From JACVRM01 sp046262315 (GTDB lineage Bacteria > Actinomycetota > Thermoleophilia > Gaiellales > Gaiellaceae), in contig JBHEMZ010000047.1 of NCBI GenBank assembly GCA_046262315.1, positions 1-13,106 of the forward strand: a stretch of DNA of 13,106 nucleotides, read 5' to 3'. Under the pieces are notes generated by a model, which saw nothing but the letters and a program-made list of their open reading frames with translations, was not told the DNA's origin and made no database searches. The translations under genes and the position numbers were made by a program. Shown here in pieces: positions 1 to 5,253 of this stretch (position 1 is its first letter; each line of letters begins with the position of its first letter).

Positions 1-45
1 ATCGCCGAGCGCAGAGGCGACGACCGACGCGTCGACGACGATCAC
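1..45 (-). CDS. vapC: PIN-domain toxin (VapC/FitB type), N-terminal fragment cut by window edge
   Basis: Only the first 15 codons lie in the window. The GTG start overlaps the TGA stop of the antitoxin gene (shared GTGA at 45-42), the usual translational coupling of vapBC/fitAB pairs. The visible peptide, MIVVDASVVASALGD, is a typical PIN-domain first strand with the first metal-binding Asp at residue 5. PIN toxins of this family are Mg-dependent ribonucleases held inactive by the cognate antitoxin. The other acidic residues lie outside the window, so activity cannot be judged. The identification rests on this short motif plus the position after an RHH antitoxin. Confidence 0.8.
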   Translation of the reverse strand, partial: MIVVDASVVASALGD

Positions 46-272
46 CGTGCGTCGCGGTCTTTGCGAAGCGCTTGCACGGCGCCGGCAAGCGGAACGCTGC
101 CGCCGGCTCGATCCCCTGCCCTCCTGAGCGCCTCGTCGAGCGTTGGCCGGCTGGCATCCTCGGTCAGCCGCTTAAGCAGGTACTCCTGCAGCGACTGGCC
201 GGCCTCGACCGCGCGGCGCCGTAAAACGCGATGGACATCTTCGGGAACATTCTTGATCTGCACGCTGGGCAC
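42..272 (-). CDS. FitA/VapB-type ribbon-helix-helix antitoxin
   Basis: A 76-residue protein. Its N-terminus (MPSVQIKNVPEDVHRVLRRR) is the DNA-binding strand and first helix of FitA-like ribbon-helix-helix antitoxins. It is followed by the AGQSLQEYLLKRL helix and a charged C-terminal tail (about residues 45-76) of the type that wraps around the PIN toxin. The start is GTG at 272, with an AAGG-type ribosome site about 7 nt upstream; an in-frame TAA just upstream rules out a longer form. The toxin starts within its stop codon. In known pairs the antitoxin neutralises the toxin and, with it, represses the shared promoter. The two TGGCGCCA palindromes upstream fit that role. Confidence 0.88.
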   Translation of the reverse strand: MPSVQIKNVPEDVHRVLRRRAVEAGQSLQEYLLKRLTEDASRPTLDEALRRAGDRAGGSVPLAGAVQALRKDRDAR

Positions 273-293
273 CTCGGCACCTTAGCACCATTG

Positions 294-321
294 TGGCGCC
301 ATGACATGTTATATGGCGCCA
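294..321 (-). promoter_or_regulatory. Probable autoregulated promoter/operator of the first antitoxin-toxin pair
   Basis: The perfect palindrome TGGCGCCA occurs twice, at 294-301 and 314-321, exactly 20 bp apart (about two helical turns). Between the copies, reading on the minus strand, is TATAAC (313-308), a good -10 element that would place the transcript start near 301, within the second palindrome. No convincing -35 is visible. Two palindromes flanking a -10 box just upstream of an RHH antitoxin gene is what an RHH operator would look like. Binding is inferred. Confidence 0.6.
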
Positions 322-398
322 CGCACGTGCAGCGCGGGCGGATATCCAGCCCCTGAATCCACCAGCGCGTCTCGCTGATCCAGAAGTCTCGCGGAGGC

Positions 399-428
399 TT
401 GATTTCTTGGGAAAAAATCAGATAGACT
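399..428 (+). promoter_or_regulatory. Promoter with 21-bp imperfect palindrome upstream of tetR operon
   Basis: TTGATT (399-404) and TAGACT (423-428) are separated by 18 bp and make a plausible sigma-70-type promoter in an unusually AT-rich island. An imperfect palindrome at 400-420, centred on 410, fills the spacer: TGATTT (400-405) pairs with AAATCA (415-420), and TT (407-408) pairs with AA (412-413). A repressor bound there would block RNA polymerase. The obvious candidate is the TetR protein encoded immediately downstream, so negative autoregulation is inferred. Confidence 0.6.
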
Positions 429-462
429 CTTTATTCAATTAATCATGCCACGAAGGTACAAC

Positions 463-1035
463 ATGAGCCGGCGCGCGGTGGCGCGCGAGGAGACTCGGCG
501 GCGGATAGTGGAGGCAACGGCCAAGCTGCACGGGGAGAAAGGTGTTTTCGGCACCTCGTGGCGAGACATCGCCGAGGAGGCTGATGTATCCGTCGCCACG
601 GTCTATTCCTACTTTCCTTCGCTCGATGAGCTGCTCCCCGCCTGCGGCCAGCTCGTGATGGAGCGGGCGCGGCCGCCCTCACGCGACGCGGCTTCTGCGA
701 TCCTCGGGGACGCCGAGGACATCTCAGAGCGCCTACGGCGCGTCGCTCGAGCGCTCTTCGACTTCTATGAGCGGGGTGGGGCGCACCTCGAGGTCGATGC
801 GCGCGAGCGAGAGCTTCCGGGCGTGCGCGAGTGGGAGGAATCCCAGCGCGCCACGGTGGGGGCCCTCGTCCGCGAGGCGCTCGCCGGGCACGCCGACGCG
901 CGCAAGGCGCGGCTCGTCAGCGCGTTCTTCGACCTTCCCACCTACAGGGCCCTTCGGACCCGTGGAGTGAGCCCGAACAGGGCTGCCGAGACGGTGGCCG
1001 AGGTCGCCGCTTGGCTGGTCGAGGCACCCGAATGA
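463..1035 (+). CDS. TetR/AcrR family transcriptional regulator
   Basis: A protein of 190 residues when started at ATG 463. That start has CGAAGG 6 nt upstream (451-456), while the in-frame ATG at 445 has no ribosome site. Residues about 5-55 form the TetR helix-turn-helix: REETRRRIVEATAKLHGEKG, then TSWRDIAEEADVSVATVYSYF, with the typical Y-x-YF end of the recognition helix. The rest is the variable helical ligand-binding and dimerisation domain, whose ligand cannot be read from the sequence. The stop overlaps an ATG (ATGA at 1032), and a cupin and a methyltransferase gene follow on the same strand, so it probably heads and controls that operon. The palindrome at 400-420 is the likely operator. 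Confidence 0.9.
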   Translation: MSRRAVAREETRRRIVEATAKLHGEKGVFGTSWRDIAEEADVSVATVYSYFPSLDELLPACGQLVMERARPPSRDAASAILGDAEDISERLRRVARALFDFYERGGAHLEVDARERELPGVREWEESQRATVGALVREALAGHADARKARLVSAFFDLPTYRALRTRGVSPNRAAETVAEVAAWLVEAPE

Positions 1036-1061
1036 TCAAGCCCACCGAAATGGAGGTACCG

Positions 1062-1577
1062 ATGGACACTGGCCGGGCCACGAATCAGCGCGAAGCGGAG
1101 AAGACGCCGCTGTTGAAGCCCGCGTTCGTCCCTCGTGACGAGGGCGAAGCGCGGTGGTGGGGCGGGGCGCTCGCGGTCATCAAGGCGACCGCAGCCGACA
1201 CCGGCGGGCAGATGACGATCGTCGAGGTGACCGAACCGCGGGCCACCGAGGCGCCCCTGCACGTCCACCACAACGAGGACGAGGCGTTCTGGGTGCTCGA
1301 CGGAGACGTCACGTTCGAGATCGGCGAGGCGACGGTCGAAGCGCATGCGGGCGACTACGCCTTCGGGCCGCGCCACATCCCGCACCGCTACACCGTCGGC
1401 GCGGCGGGTTGCCGGATGCTGTTCATCCTCACTCCGGGAGGCTTCGAGGATCTGGTGATGGCGATGAGCGAGCCTGCCGGTGCGCGCACGCTTCCACCGC
1501 CGTCGATCGAGGAGCCGGACATGGCCGAGATTAAGGCGATCGCAGAGGCGCACGGGGGCGAGGTACTCGATGGTTGA
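1062..1577 (+). CDS. Cupin-domain protein (quercetinase-like small cupin)
   Basis: A 171-residue single-domain cupin. Motif 1 is APLHVHHNEDEAFWVLDG (residues 64-81), with probable metal ligands H67, H69 and E74. Motif 2 is GDYAFGPRHIPHRY (97-110), with H108 as the fourth ligand. All four ligands are therefore present, so a metal-dependent enzyme or sensor is possible; the substrate is unknown. ATG 1062 is preferred because GGAGG lies 5 nt upstream (1052-1056). An in-frame ATG at 1032 overlaps the tetR stop and would add 10 residues. The 3' end overlaps the methyltransferase start by 8 nt, indicating coupled translation. A role in modifying the small molecule sensed by the TetR protein is inference. 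Confidence 0.87.
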   Translation: MDTGRATNQREAEKTPLLKPAFVPRDEGEARWWGGALAVIKATAADTGGQMTIVEVTEPRATEAPLHVHHNEDEAFWVLDGDVTFEIGEATVEAHAGDYAFGPRHIPHRYTVGAAGCRMLFILTPGGFEDLVMAMSEPAGARTLPPPSIEEPDMAEIKAIAEAHGGEVLDG

Positions 1578-2388
1578 GGTCGAGCAGAAGGCCAACGGGT
1601 CCGCGACAGCTCAGGCCGAGCTCTGGGGAGAACGCGCCCGCGACTGGGCCGATGTCATGGAGGGATGGAACGGCTGGGGCGTGCCGGTCTACCGGCACAT
1701 CCTCGAGCGGGTGCCCGTTGGCCGCGACAACGCCGTGCTCGACGTCGGCTGCGGAGCGAGGCGCTTCTGCCGCATGGTCGCGGACCGGGGAGCGAGGATC
1801 TCGGGCCTCGATGCGACGCCGGCCCTGGTCGAGATCGCGCGCGAACGGATCCCGGACGGCGACTTCCGGATCGGCGACATGGAGGAGCTGCCGTGGGCTG
1901 ACGACTCGTTCGACGTCGTCACCGGCTTCAACTCCTTCTTCATCGCCGCGGATATGGTCAACGCGCTCGAGGCGCGCCGTGTGGCACGGCCCGAAGCGTC
2001 CGTGGCAATGACCGTCTTCGGTCGGCCGGAGCGCTGCCAGTCGACGGCGGCGTTCGAGGCGATCGCCGGGCTCCTGCCGGCGAAGCCGGGCGGCAACGGC
2101 GTGAAGACGAGTCAGGCGCTGCACGAGCAGGGCGCGCTCGAGGCTTTCGCCACGCAGGCCGGGCTTACTCCGGAGGAGGCTGGCTACATCAACCTGGTCG
2201 AGAGCTACCCGAATCTCGAGACGATGCTCCGCGGAGTAATGGCGGCGCCGCCGATGGTTCGCGCTGGTCGGGCGGTGGGGGACGACGCAGTTCGAGACGC
2301 GCTCACCGAGGTCTTCCACGGCTTTGAAACACCAACAGGGAGCTACGCGCTCGAGGAGGAGGTGCGTTTCCTGATCGCGAGGCGGTAA
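1570..2388 (+). CDS. Class I SAM-dependent methyltransferase
   Basis: A 272-residue protein. The SAM-binding region is recognisable: motif I VLDVGCGARRF (56-66), the acidic end of strand 2 at D81 (ISGLDATPALVEIAR), and the GDMEELPWADDSFDVVTGF segment (102-120) typical of the Methyltransf_11/UbiE-like group. Two normally conserved spots are altered. The third glycine of the GxGxG loop is Arg65, and the usual RPGG turn before strand 5 reads RPEA (140-143). Weak SAM binding or drift is possible, but the frame is intact. ATG 1570 lies inside the cupin gene, with GAGGT 5 nt upstream. The methyl acceptor is unknown; membership in the TetR-cupin operon suggests small-molecule modification. Confidence 0.85.
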   Translation: MVEVEQKANGSATAQAELWGERARDWADVMEGWNGWGVPVYRHILERVPVGRDNAVLDVGCGARRFCRMVADRGARISGLDATPALVEIARERIPDGDFRIGDMEELPWADDSFDVVTGFNSFFIAADMVNALEARRVARPEASVAMTVFGRPERCQSTAAFEAIAGLLPAKPGGNGVKTSQALHEQGALEAFATQAGLTPEEAGYINLVESYPNLETMLRGVMAAPPMVRAGRAVGDDAVRDALTEVFHGFETPTGSYALEEEVRFLIARR

Positions 2389-2626
2389 TCACACCGGCTT
2401 CGCCCTGGTCGTCCTTGTACCACGCCCTCGGCGGATCGCCGCGGCGCTGGGTCAGCCGTCGTTGTCGACGAACCGGTACCGGTAGCAGATGTCTGTTCAA
2501 TCCCGCCGGCGCCAATCAAGATGGCCGGCATTCGCGGGCCTTCTCCGACCACGTTGAGGGATTGGCTCGCCGCGAGGCTCACGGGCGTGCAGGGCAAGAT
2601 GTTTCTGATGCTAAAATTCATGCATC
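2389..2626. other. Gene-free gap with a 12-bp perfect palindrome
   Basis: About 240 bp between the methyltransferase and the second toxin-antitoxin pair hold no convincing gene. Visible structures are a small hairpin CGGCG-GAT-CGCCG (2429-2441) with no T-run, so not a standard terminator, and a perfect 12-bp palindrome ACCGGTACCGGT (2472-2483). On the minus strand, a 14-codon stretch ending near 2458 reads ICYRYRFVDNDG before a stop. It looks protein-like and may be a remnant of a decayed gene, but it is too short to assign. The last 30 bp are the operator-like repeat described separately. Confidence 0.5.
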
Positions 2627-2630
2627 TTGC
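2594..2630 (+). promoter_or_regulatory. Operator-like inverted repeat over promoter and start of the second vapBC
   Basis: An 8-bp perfect inverted repeat, GCAAGATG (2594-2601) and CATCTTGC (2623-2630), has a 21-nt spacer. Nested inside is GATGC (2607-2611) with GCATC (2622-2626). TAAAAT at 2612-2617 is a strong -10 candidate and would start the transcript at about 2624, only a few nt before the TTG start codon. The repeat thus covers both promoter and start codon, as expected for autorepression by the RHH antitoxin complex. No -35 match is seen. Function is inferred. Confidence 0.6.
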
Positions 2631-2872
2631 GCACCACGATCACGCTGGATGATGACGTTGCGGCGCTGATCGAGTCGGAGCGCGCGCGTACGGGGGAGTC
2701 GTTTCGCAGCGCCGTCAACCGGCTTCTCCGCCGCAGCGCGCGTGCCGCTGCGCCTCCGGTCCCGCCGGCGTTGCCGGAGCTTCCCGGACGTCCGATCCTC
2801 GACGTCTCCGACGTGTCGGCGCTGGTCGCGGTGCTCGACGACGAGCGGCGTGCGCAGCGCAGCGCCACGTGA
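2627..2872 (+). CDS. vapB: VapB-type antitoxin (ribbon-helix-helix)
   Basis: An 81-residue protein with the RHH start MRTTITLDDDVAALIESERARTGESFRSAVNRLLRR, characteristic of actinobacterial VapB antitoxins. It is followed by a Pro/Ala-rich linker (about 40-53) and a C-terminal segment (54-81) likely to bind the toxin. The start is TTG at 2627. It is chosen because translation from it begins exactly with the conserved MRTTITL strand, and the nearby ATG at 2620 is out of frame. There is no ribosome site; the -10 box TAAAAT lies 9 nt upstream, so the mRNA may be leaderless or nearly so. The TGA stop overlaps the GTG start of the toxin by 4 nt. Confidence 0.88.
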   Translation: MRTTITLDDDVAALIESERARTGESFRSAVNRLLRRSARAAAPPVPPALPELPGRPILDVSDVSALVAVLDDERRAQRSAT

Positions 2873-3315
2873 CGCTCGTCGACACGAATCTGCTCGTGTA
2901 CGCGACGTTCGCGGACGCGCCGGAGCACGCCCGCGCTCGCGGCTGGCTCGAGGCGCGCCTCGCCGAGGGTGAGGGGACCGTCGTGCTCTGCTGGCCAGTC
3001 GTATACGCGTTCCTTCGCCTCATCACGAGCCCGAGGGTGTTCGGGCGGCATGCGGTCACGGTCAGGGAAGGATGGGTCGTCGCGGCGGCGTACCTCGGGC
3101 AGCCGGCGGTCCGGTTCGTCGCACCCGGCTCGGGACACGCGGCGATCGCTGCGGAGCTCGCCGAGACGCCCGGGCTGCGCAGCGACGACGTTCCCGACAT
3201 CGAGATCGCGGCGCTCGCGATCGAGCACGGGCTCGTCCTCGCGTCGCATGACCACGGCTTCCGCCGCTTCTCGCGCCTACGTGTCGTCGACCCCCTCACA
3301 GCCAACGGCGCGTAG
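2869..3315 (+). CDS. vapC: VapC-type PIN-domain ribonuclease toxin
   Basis: A 148-residue PIN protein starting at GTG 2869, within the antitoxin stop. The first strand is MTLVDTNLLVYA, with catalytic Asp5. The central helix reads CWPVVYAFLRLITSPRVF (41-58). The C-terminal acidic cluster is DDVPDIEIAALAIEHG (D106, D107, D110), followed by LASHDHGFRRF with D128. At the place where many PIN toxins carry a conserved Glu (xxE-LLR) this protein has Ala47; from memory the same AFLR/GFLR form occurs in a well-populated actinobacterial VapC subfamily, so it is probably not inactivating. VapC toxins cleave specific RNAs, often tRNA or rRNA; the target here cannot be predicted. It forms a two-gene operon with the upstream vapB. 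Confidence 0.9.
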   Translation: MTLVDTNLLVYATFADAPEHARARGWLEARLAEGEGTVVLCWPVVYAFLRLITSPRVFGRHAVTVREGWVVAAAYLGQPAVRFVAPGSGHAAIAAELAETPGLRSDDVPDIEIAALAIEHGLVLASHDHGFRRFSRLRVVDPLTANGA

Positions 3316-3375
3316 CCTCAGCGCTCAAAGTCAATTGGCGTTGGGCGGGGCGAGGATAGTGGGAAGGGACGTCGT

Positions 3376-3738
3376 TCAGACGTCGATGACGACGTCGAAG
3401 TCGCCGTAGATCATGCGCTTGCCGTCGAAGGGCATCGCCTTCGGGTCCATCATGTCGGCGAGGCGCGGGTGGTTCATCACCTTTGCGTTGACCCGGTCGC
3501 GATGCGCACGCGACTTGAACGCGATCCACGAGAACACCACGGTCTCGCCTCGCTTGAGCTGGACGCTGCGTGGGAAGGAGGTCAGCTCGCCCATCTGCAC
3601 GTCGTCCGCGACGCACTCCCGGTATTCCAGCGCGCCGTGTTCGCGCCAGATCTTGCCCGCTTTCCGCGCTTGCCGACGGTAGGCGTCAAGATTGCGCTTC
3701 GGAACCGGTAGGACGAATCCATCGACGTAGTGAGCCAT
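3376..3738 (-). CDS. DUF1428 family protein (YbaA-like)
   Basis: A 120-residue protein that matches DUF1428 over its full length. The start MAHYVDGFVLPVPKRNLDAY, the central EHGALEYRECVADDV and the end FDGKRMIYGDFDVVIDV are hallmarks of this small alpha/beta family, related in fold to dimeric ferredoxin-like (EthD/ABM-type) proteins. Biochemical function is unknown. The ATG at 3738 is preceded by a strong ribosome site, AAGGAGG, 5 nt away. A possible -10, TACGCT (minus strand, 3773-3768), lies upstream. It is divergent from the SigG-like sigma gene and shares a roughly 100-bp intergenic region, so the two may be co-regulated. It is convergent with the second vapC, with no obvious terminator hairpin in the 60-bp gap. 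Confidence 0.88.
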   Translation of the reverse strand: MAHYVDGFVLPVPKRNLDAYRRQARKAGKIWREHGALEYRECVADDVQMGELTSFPRSVQLKRGETVVFSWIAFKSRAHRDRVNAKVMNHPRLADMMDPKAMPFDGKRMIYGDFDVVIDV

Positions 3739-3839
3739 GCGAACCTCCTTGGGTTGCTCGGTGTTTGAGCGTATCCCGCCATTCCGCTTGCACTTCGGAG
3801 AGCCACCCGTCGCGGTACCCCAGGGGCGGACCGCATACG
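3739..3839. promoter_or_regulatory. Divergent intergenic region between DUF1428 gene and SigG-like sigma gene
   Basis: About 100 bp must carry the start signals of both divergent genes. On the minus side, AAGGAGG (3750-3744) is a clear ribosome site, and TACGCT (3773-3768) is a weak -10 candidate. On the plus side I see only a G-rich stretch before ATG 3840 and no recognisable housekeeping promoter. I also did not find the TGTCACA/CGTC pair known for ECF41-type autoregulated promoters. Confidence 0.35.
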
Positions 3840-4841
3840 ATGCCCCTCGTGCACGATTCGCCGCTCGCAGTCAAGCCCAGGGCCGGGGAGCTCGAGCACC
3901 GACTGGAGCAGCACCGCGCCGAGCTCACCGGCTACTGCTATCGGATGCTGGCCTCTCCGTTCGAGGCCGAGGACGCGGTGCAGGAGACGCTGCTGCGGGC
4001 CTGGCGGAGCTTCGATCGCTTCGAGGGCCGCGCCGCCGTGCGCTCGTGGCTCTACCGCATCGCCACGAACGTGTGCCTCGACATGCTCAAAGGCCGCGAG
4101 CGCCGCGCCCGCCCGATGGATCTCGGGCCGGCGCGCGAGCCCTTCGAGGCCGACCTGAGCACGCTGCCCGAGACGACCTGGATCCAGCCGCTGCCCGACA
4201 GCGTCGTGCACGAGGGAGACCCGGCCGACAGGGCCGTCGCCCGGGAGACGATCCGGCTTGCGTTCGTTGCCGCATTGCAGCACCTGCCGCCGCGTCAGCG
4301 CGCGGTGCTGATCCTGTGCGAGGTTCTGCGCTGGAAGGCGTTCGAGGTCGCCGAGCTCCTCGAGACGAGCGTGGCGGCCGTCAACAGCGCCCTGCAACGC
4401 GCTCGCGCCACGCTGGAGGCGAGCGACGTGACGACTGCGACCACGGCGCCTTCGGTCGACGAGGCGGACGCCGCGCTTCTCGCGCGCTACGTCGACGCCT
4501 TCGAGCGGTACGACATGGACGAGCTGACGTCTCTGATCCGTGAGGACGCAATCCAGTCGATGCCACCGTACGACCTGTGGCTGAGCGGCCGTGACGACAT
4601 CCTGCGCTGGTGGGTCGGCCCGGGCGCCGGCTGCCGCGGCTCGCGCGTCATCCCCACCGTGGCCGCCAACGGCGCGCCCGCGTTCGGGCAGTACAAGCCG
4701 AGCGCGACCGGGGAGAGCCACGAGCCGTGGGCACTGCAGGTGCTCGAGGTGGAAGACGGCGGGATCGCCGAGTTCACGTTCTTCCTCGACACCGACACCC
4801 TCTTCCCGCTCTTCGGCCTGCCTGCCCGGCTCGAGTCCTAG
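3840..4841 (+). CDS. ECF sigma factor with C-terminal SnoaL-like domain (SigG-like)
   Basis: A 333-residue protein. Region sigma2 spans about 20-90 (HRAELTGYCYRMLASPFEAE, then RSWLYRIATNVCLDML), and sigma4 about 138-192 (LPPRQRAVLILCEVLRWKA, then LLETSVAAVNSALQRARATL). After a short linker, residues about 207-333 form a SnoaL-like domain (ALLARYVDAFERYDMDELTS, then MPPYDLWLSGRDDILRWW). This is the layout of SigG-type ECF factors, in which the tail takes the place of a separate anti-sigma factor and modulates activity. The start is ATG 3840, the first codon giving a normal N-terminus; the ribosome site is poor, and GTG 3849 is an alternative. Its target regulon is unknown; the divergent DUF1428 gene is a natural candidate. 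It ends 2 nt before the end of the convergent STAS gene. Confidence 0.93.
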   Translation: MPLVHDSPLAVKPRAGELEHRLEQHRAELTGYCYRMLASPFEAEDAVQETLLRAWRSFDRFEGRAAVRSWLYRIATNVCLDMLKGRERRARPMDLGPAREPFEADLSTLPETTWIQPLPDSVVHEGDPADRAVARETIRLAFVAALQHLPPRQRAVLILCEVLRWKAFEVAELLETSVAAVNSALQRARATLEASDVTTATTAPSVDEADAALLARYVDAFERYDMDELTSLIREDAIQSMPPYDLWLSGRDDILRWWVGPGAGCRGSRVIPTVAANGAPAFGQYKPSATGESHEPWALQVLEVEDGGIAEFTFFLDTDTLFPLFGLPARLES

Positions 4842-4843
4842 CG

Positions 4844-5134
4844 TCAGTCCGGCAAGACGTCGCGCAACCCCATGAAGGCGACGAGCTCGAGCAGCTCGCT
4901 CGAGGCGCCGCGCAGCCGCACCTGGCAGCCGTGGCGCCGCGCGGCGAGCTGCAGCCGCGCGAGTGCGTCGACGGTTACCGCGTCGACCTCCACGCCGGTC
5001 ACGTCGCACAGCGCCACGCCGGCGCCGAAGCTGTCCAGTAACGTGCAAACTCGCTCGCAGAGGCCCGGCAGGTCGGCACGGGCGATCGGGCTTTCGATCG
5101 CGAAGGCGATCGTCCTCGGCGGTGGCGAGAACAT
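4844..5134 (-). CDS. STAS-domain protein (anti-anti-sigma/MlaB-like)
   Basis: A 96-residue single STAS domain: TIAFAIESPIARADLPGLCERV, then GVALCDVTGVEVDAVTVDALARLQLAARRHGCQVRLRG, then SSELLELVAFMGLRDVL. In SpoIIAA-type anti-anti-sigma factors the loop reads D-S-S-G with a phosphorylatable Ser; here the aligned residues are D-A-V-T, so the classic Ser switch is missing. The protein may therefore work as a non-phosphorylated partner-binding module. ATG 5134 is chosen because the domain starts right after it. An open frame extends 32 codons further to a TTG at 5230, but that extension is Arg/Pro-rich and unlikely. No good ribosome site is seen. It is convergent with the ECF sigma gene (2-nt gap) and divergent from the exporter operon. 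Confidence 0.78.
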   Translation of the reverse strand: MFSPPPRTIAFAIESPIARADLPGLCERVCTLLDSFGAGVALCDVTGVEVDAVTVDALARLQLAARRHGCQVRLRGASSELLELVAFMGLRDVLPD

Positions 5135-5162
5135 CTGCGTGGAAGACCGGTGACGAGGAGAA

Positions 5163-5190
5163 AACTCATCGGCACGGAGACAGATGAGTT
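5163..5190. promoter_or_regulatory. Inverted repeat, likely operator between STAS gene and MFS operon
   Basis: A perfect 8-bp inverted repeat, AACTCATC (5163-5170) and GATGAGTT (5183-5190), is separated by 12 nt, a 28-bp dyad. It lies 64-91 nt before the MFS start, in a comparatively AT-rich patch. No T-run follows, so a regulator-binding site is more likely than a terminator. The size suits a TetR- or MarR-type dimer; no regulator gene is adjacent. Confidence 0.55.
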
Positions 5191-5203
5191 CCGGGCGGCG
5201 GGG

Positions 5204-5224
5204 CGGTCTACCGCTTCGAGACCG
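5204..5224. repeat. Second short inverted repeat upstream of MFS gene
   Basis: CGGTCT (5204-5209) and AGACCG (5219-5224) form a 6-bp perfect inverted repeat with a 9-nt spacer, 30 nt upstream of the exporter start. It could be an operator half-site pair or a 5'-leader hairpin. In DNA this GC-rich a 6-bp dyad may arise by chance. Confidence 0.35.
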
Positions 5225-5253
5225 ACGCAAACGGACGCGAAAGGACCACCTCG

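Noticed and set aside
445..462. Earlier ATG start of the TetR gene
   Set aside because: No ribosome site precedes it, while CGAAGG is well placed for ATG 463.
831..1061. Longer N-terminus for the cupin
   Set aside because: It runs through the tetR gene in another frame. ATG 1062 has a strong GGAGG site; ATG 1032 is the only reasonable alternative.
2429..2441. Hairpin CGGCG-GAT-CGCCG as a terminator
   Set aside because: The stem is only 5 bp and there is no T-run; such dyads are common by chance at this GC content.
2869..3315. Second VapC as an inactive toxin because of the missing central Glu
   Set aside because: The AFLR form seems to be a normal variant of an actinobacterial VapC subfamily, and the other acidic residues are present.
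3582..5048. 488-codon open frame on the minus strand
   Set aside because: It is antisense to the ECF sigma gene. The predicted protein is Arg-rich, with no motif or ribosome site.
5163..5190. Dyad as an intrinsic terminator
   Set aside because: No T-run follows on either strand, and it lies between divergent genes where no transcript should end.
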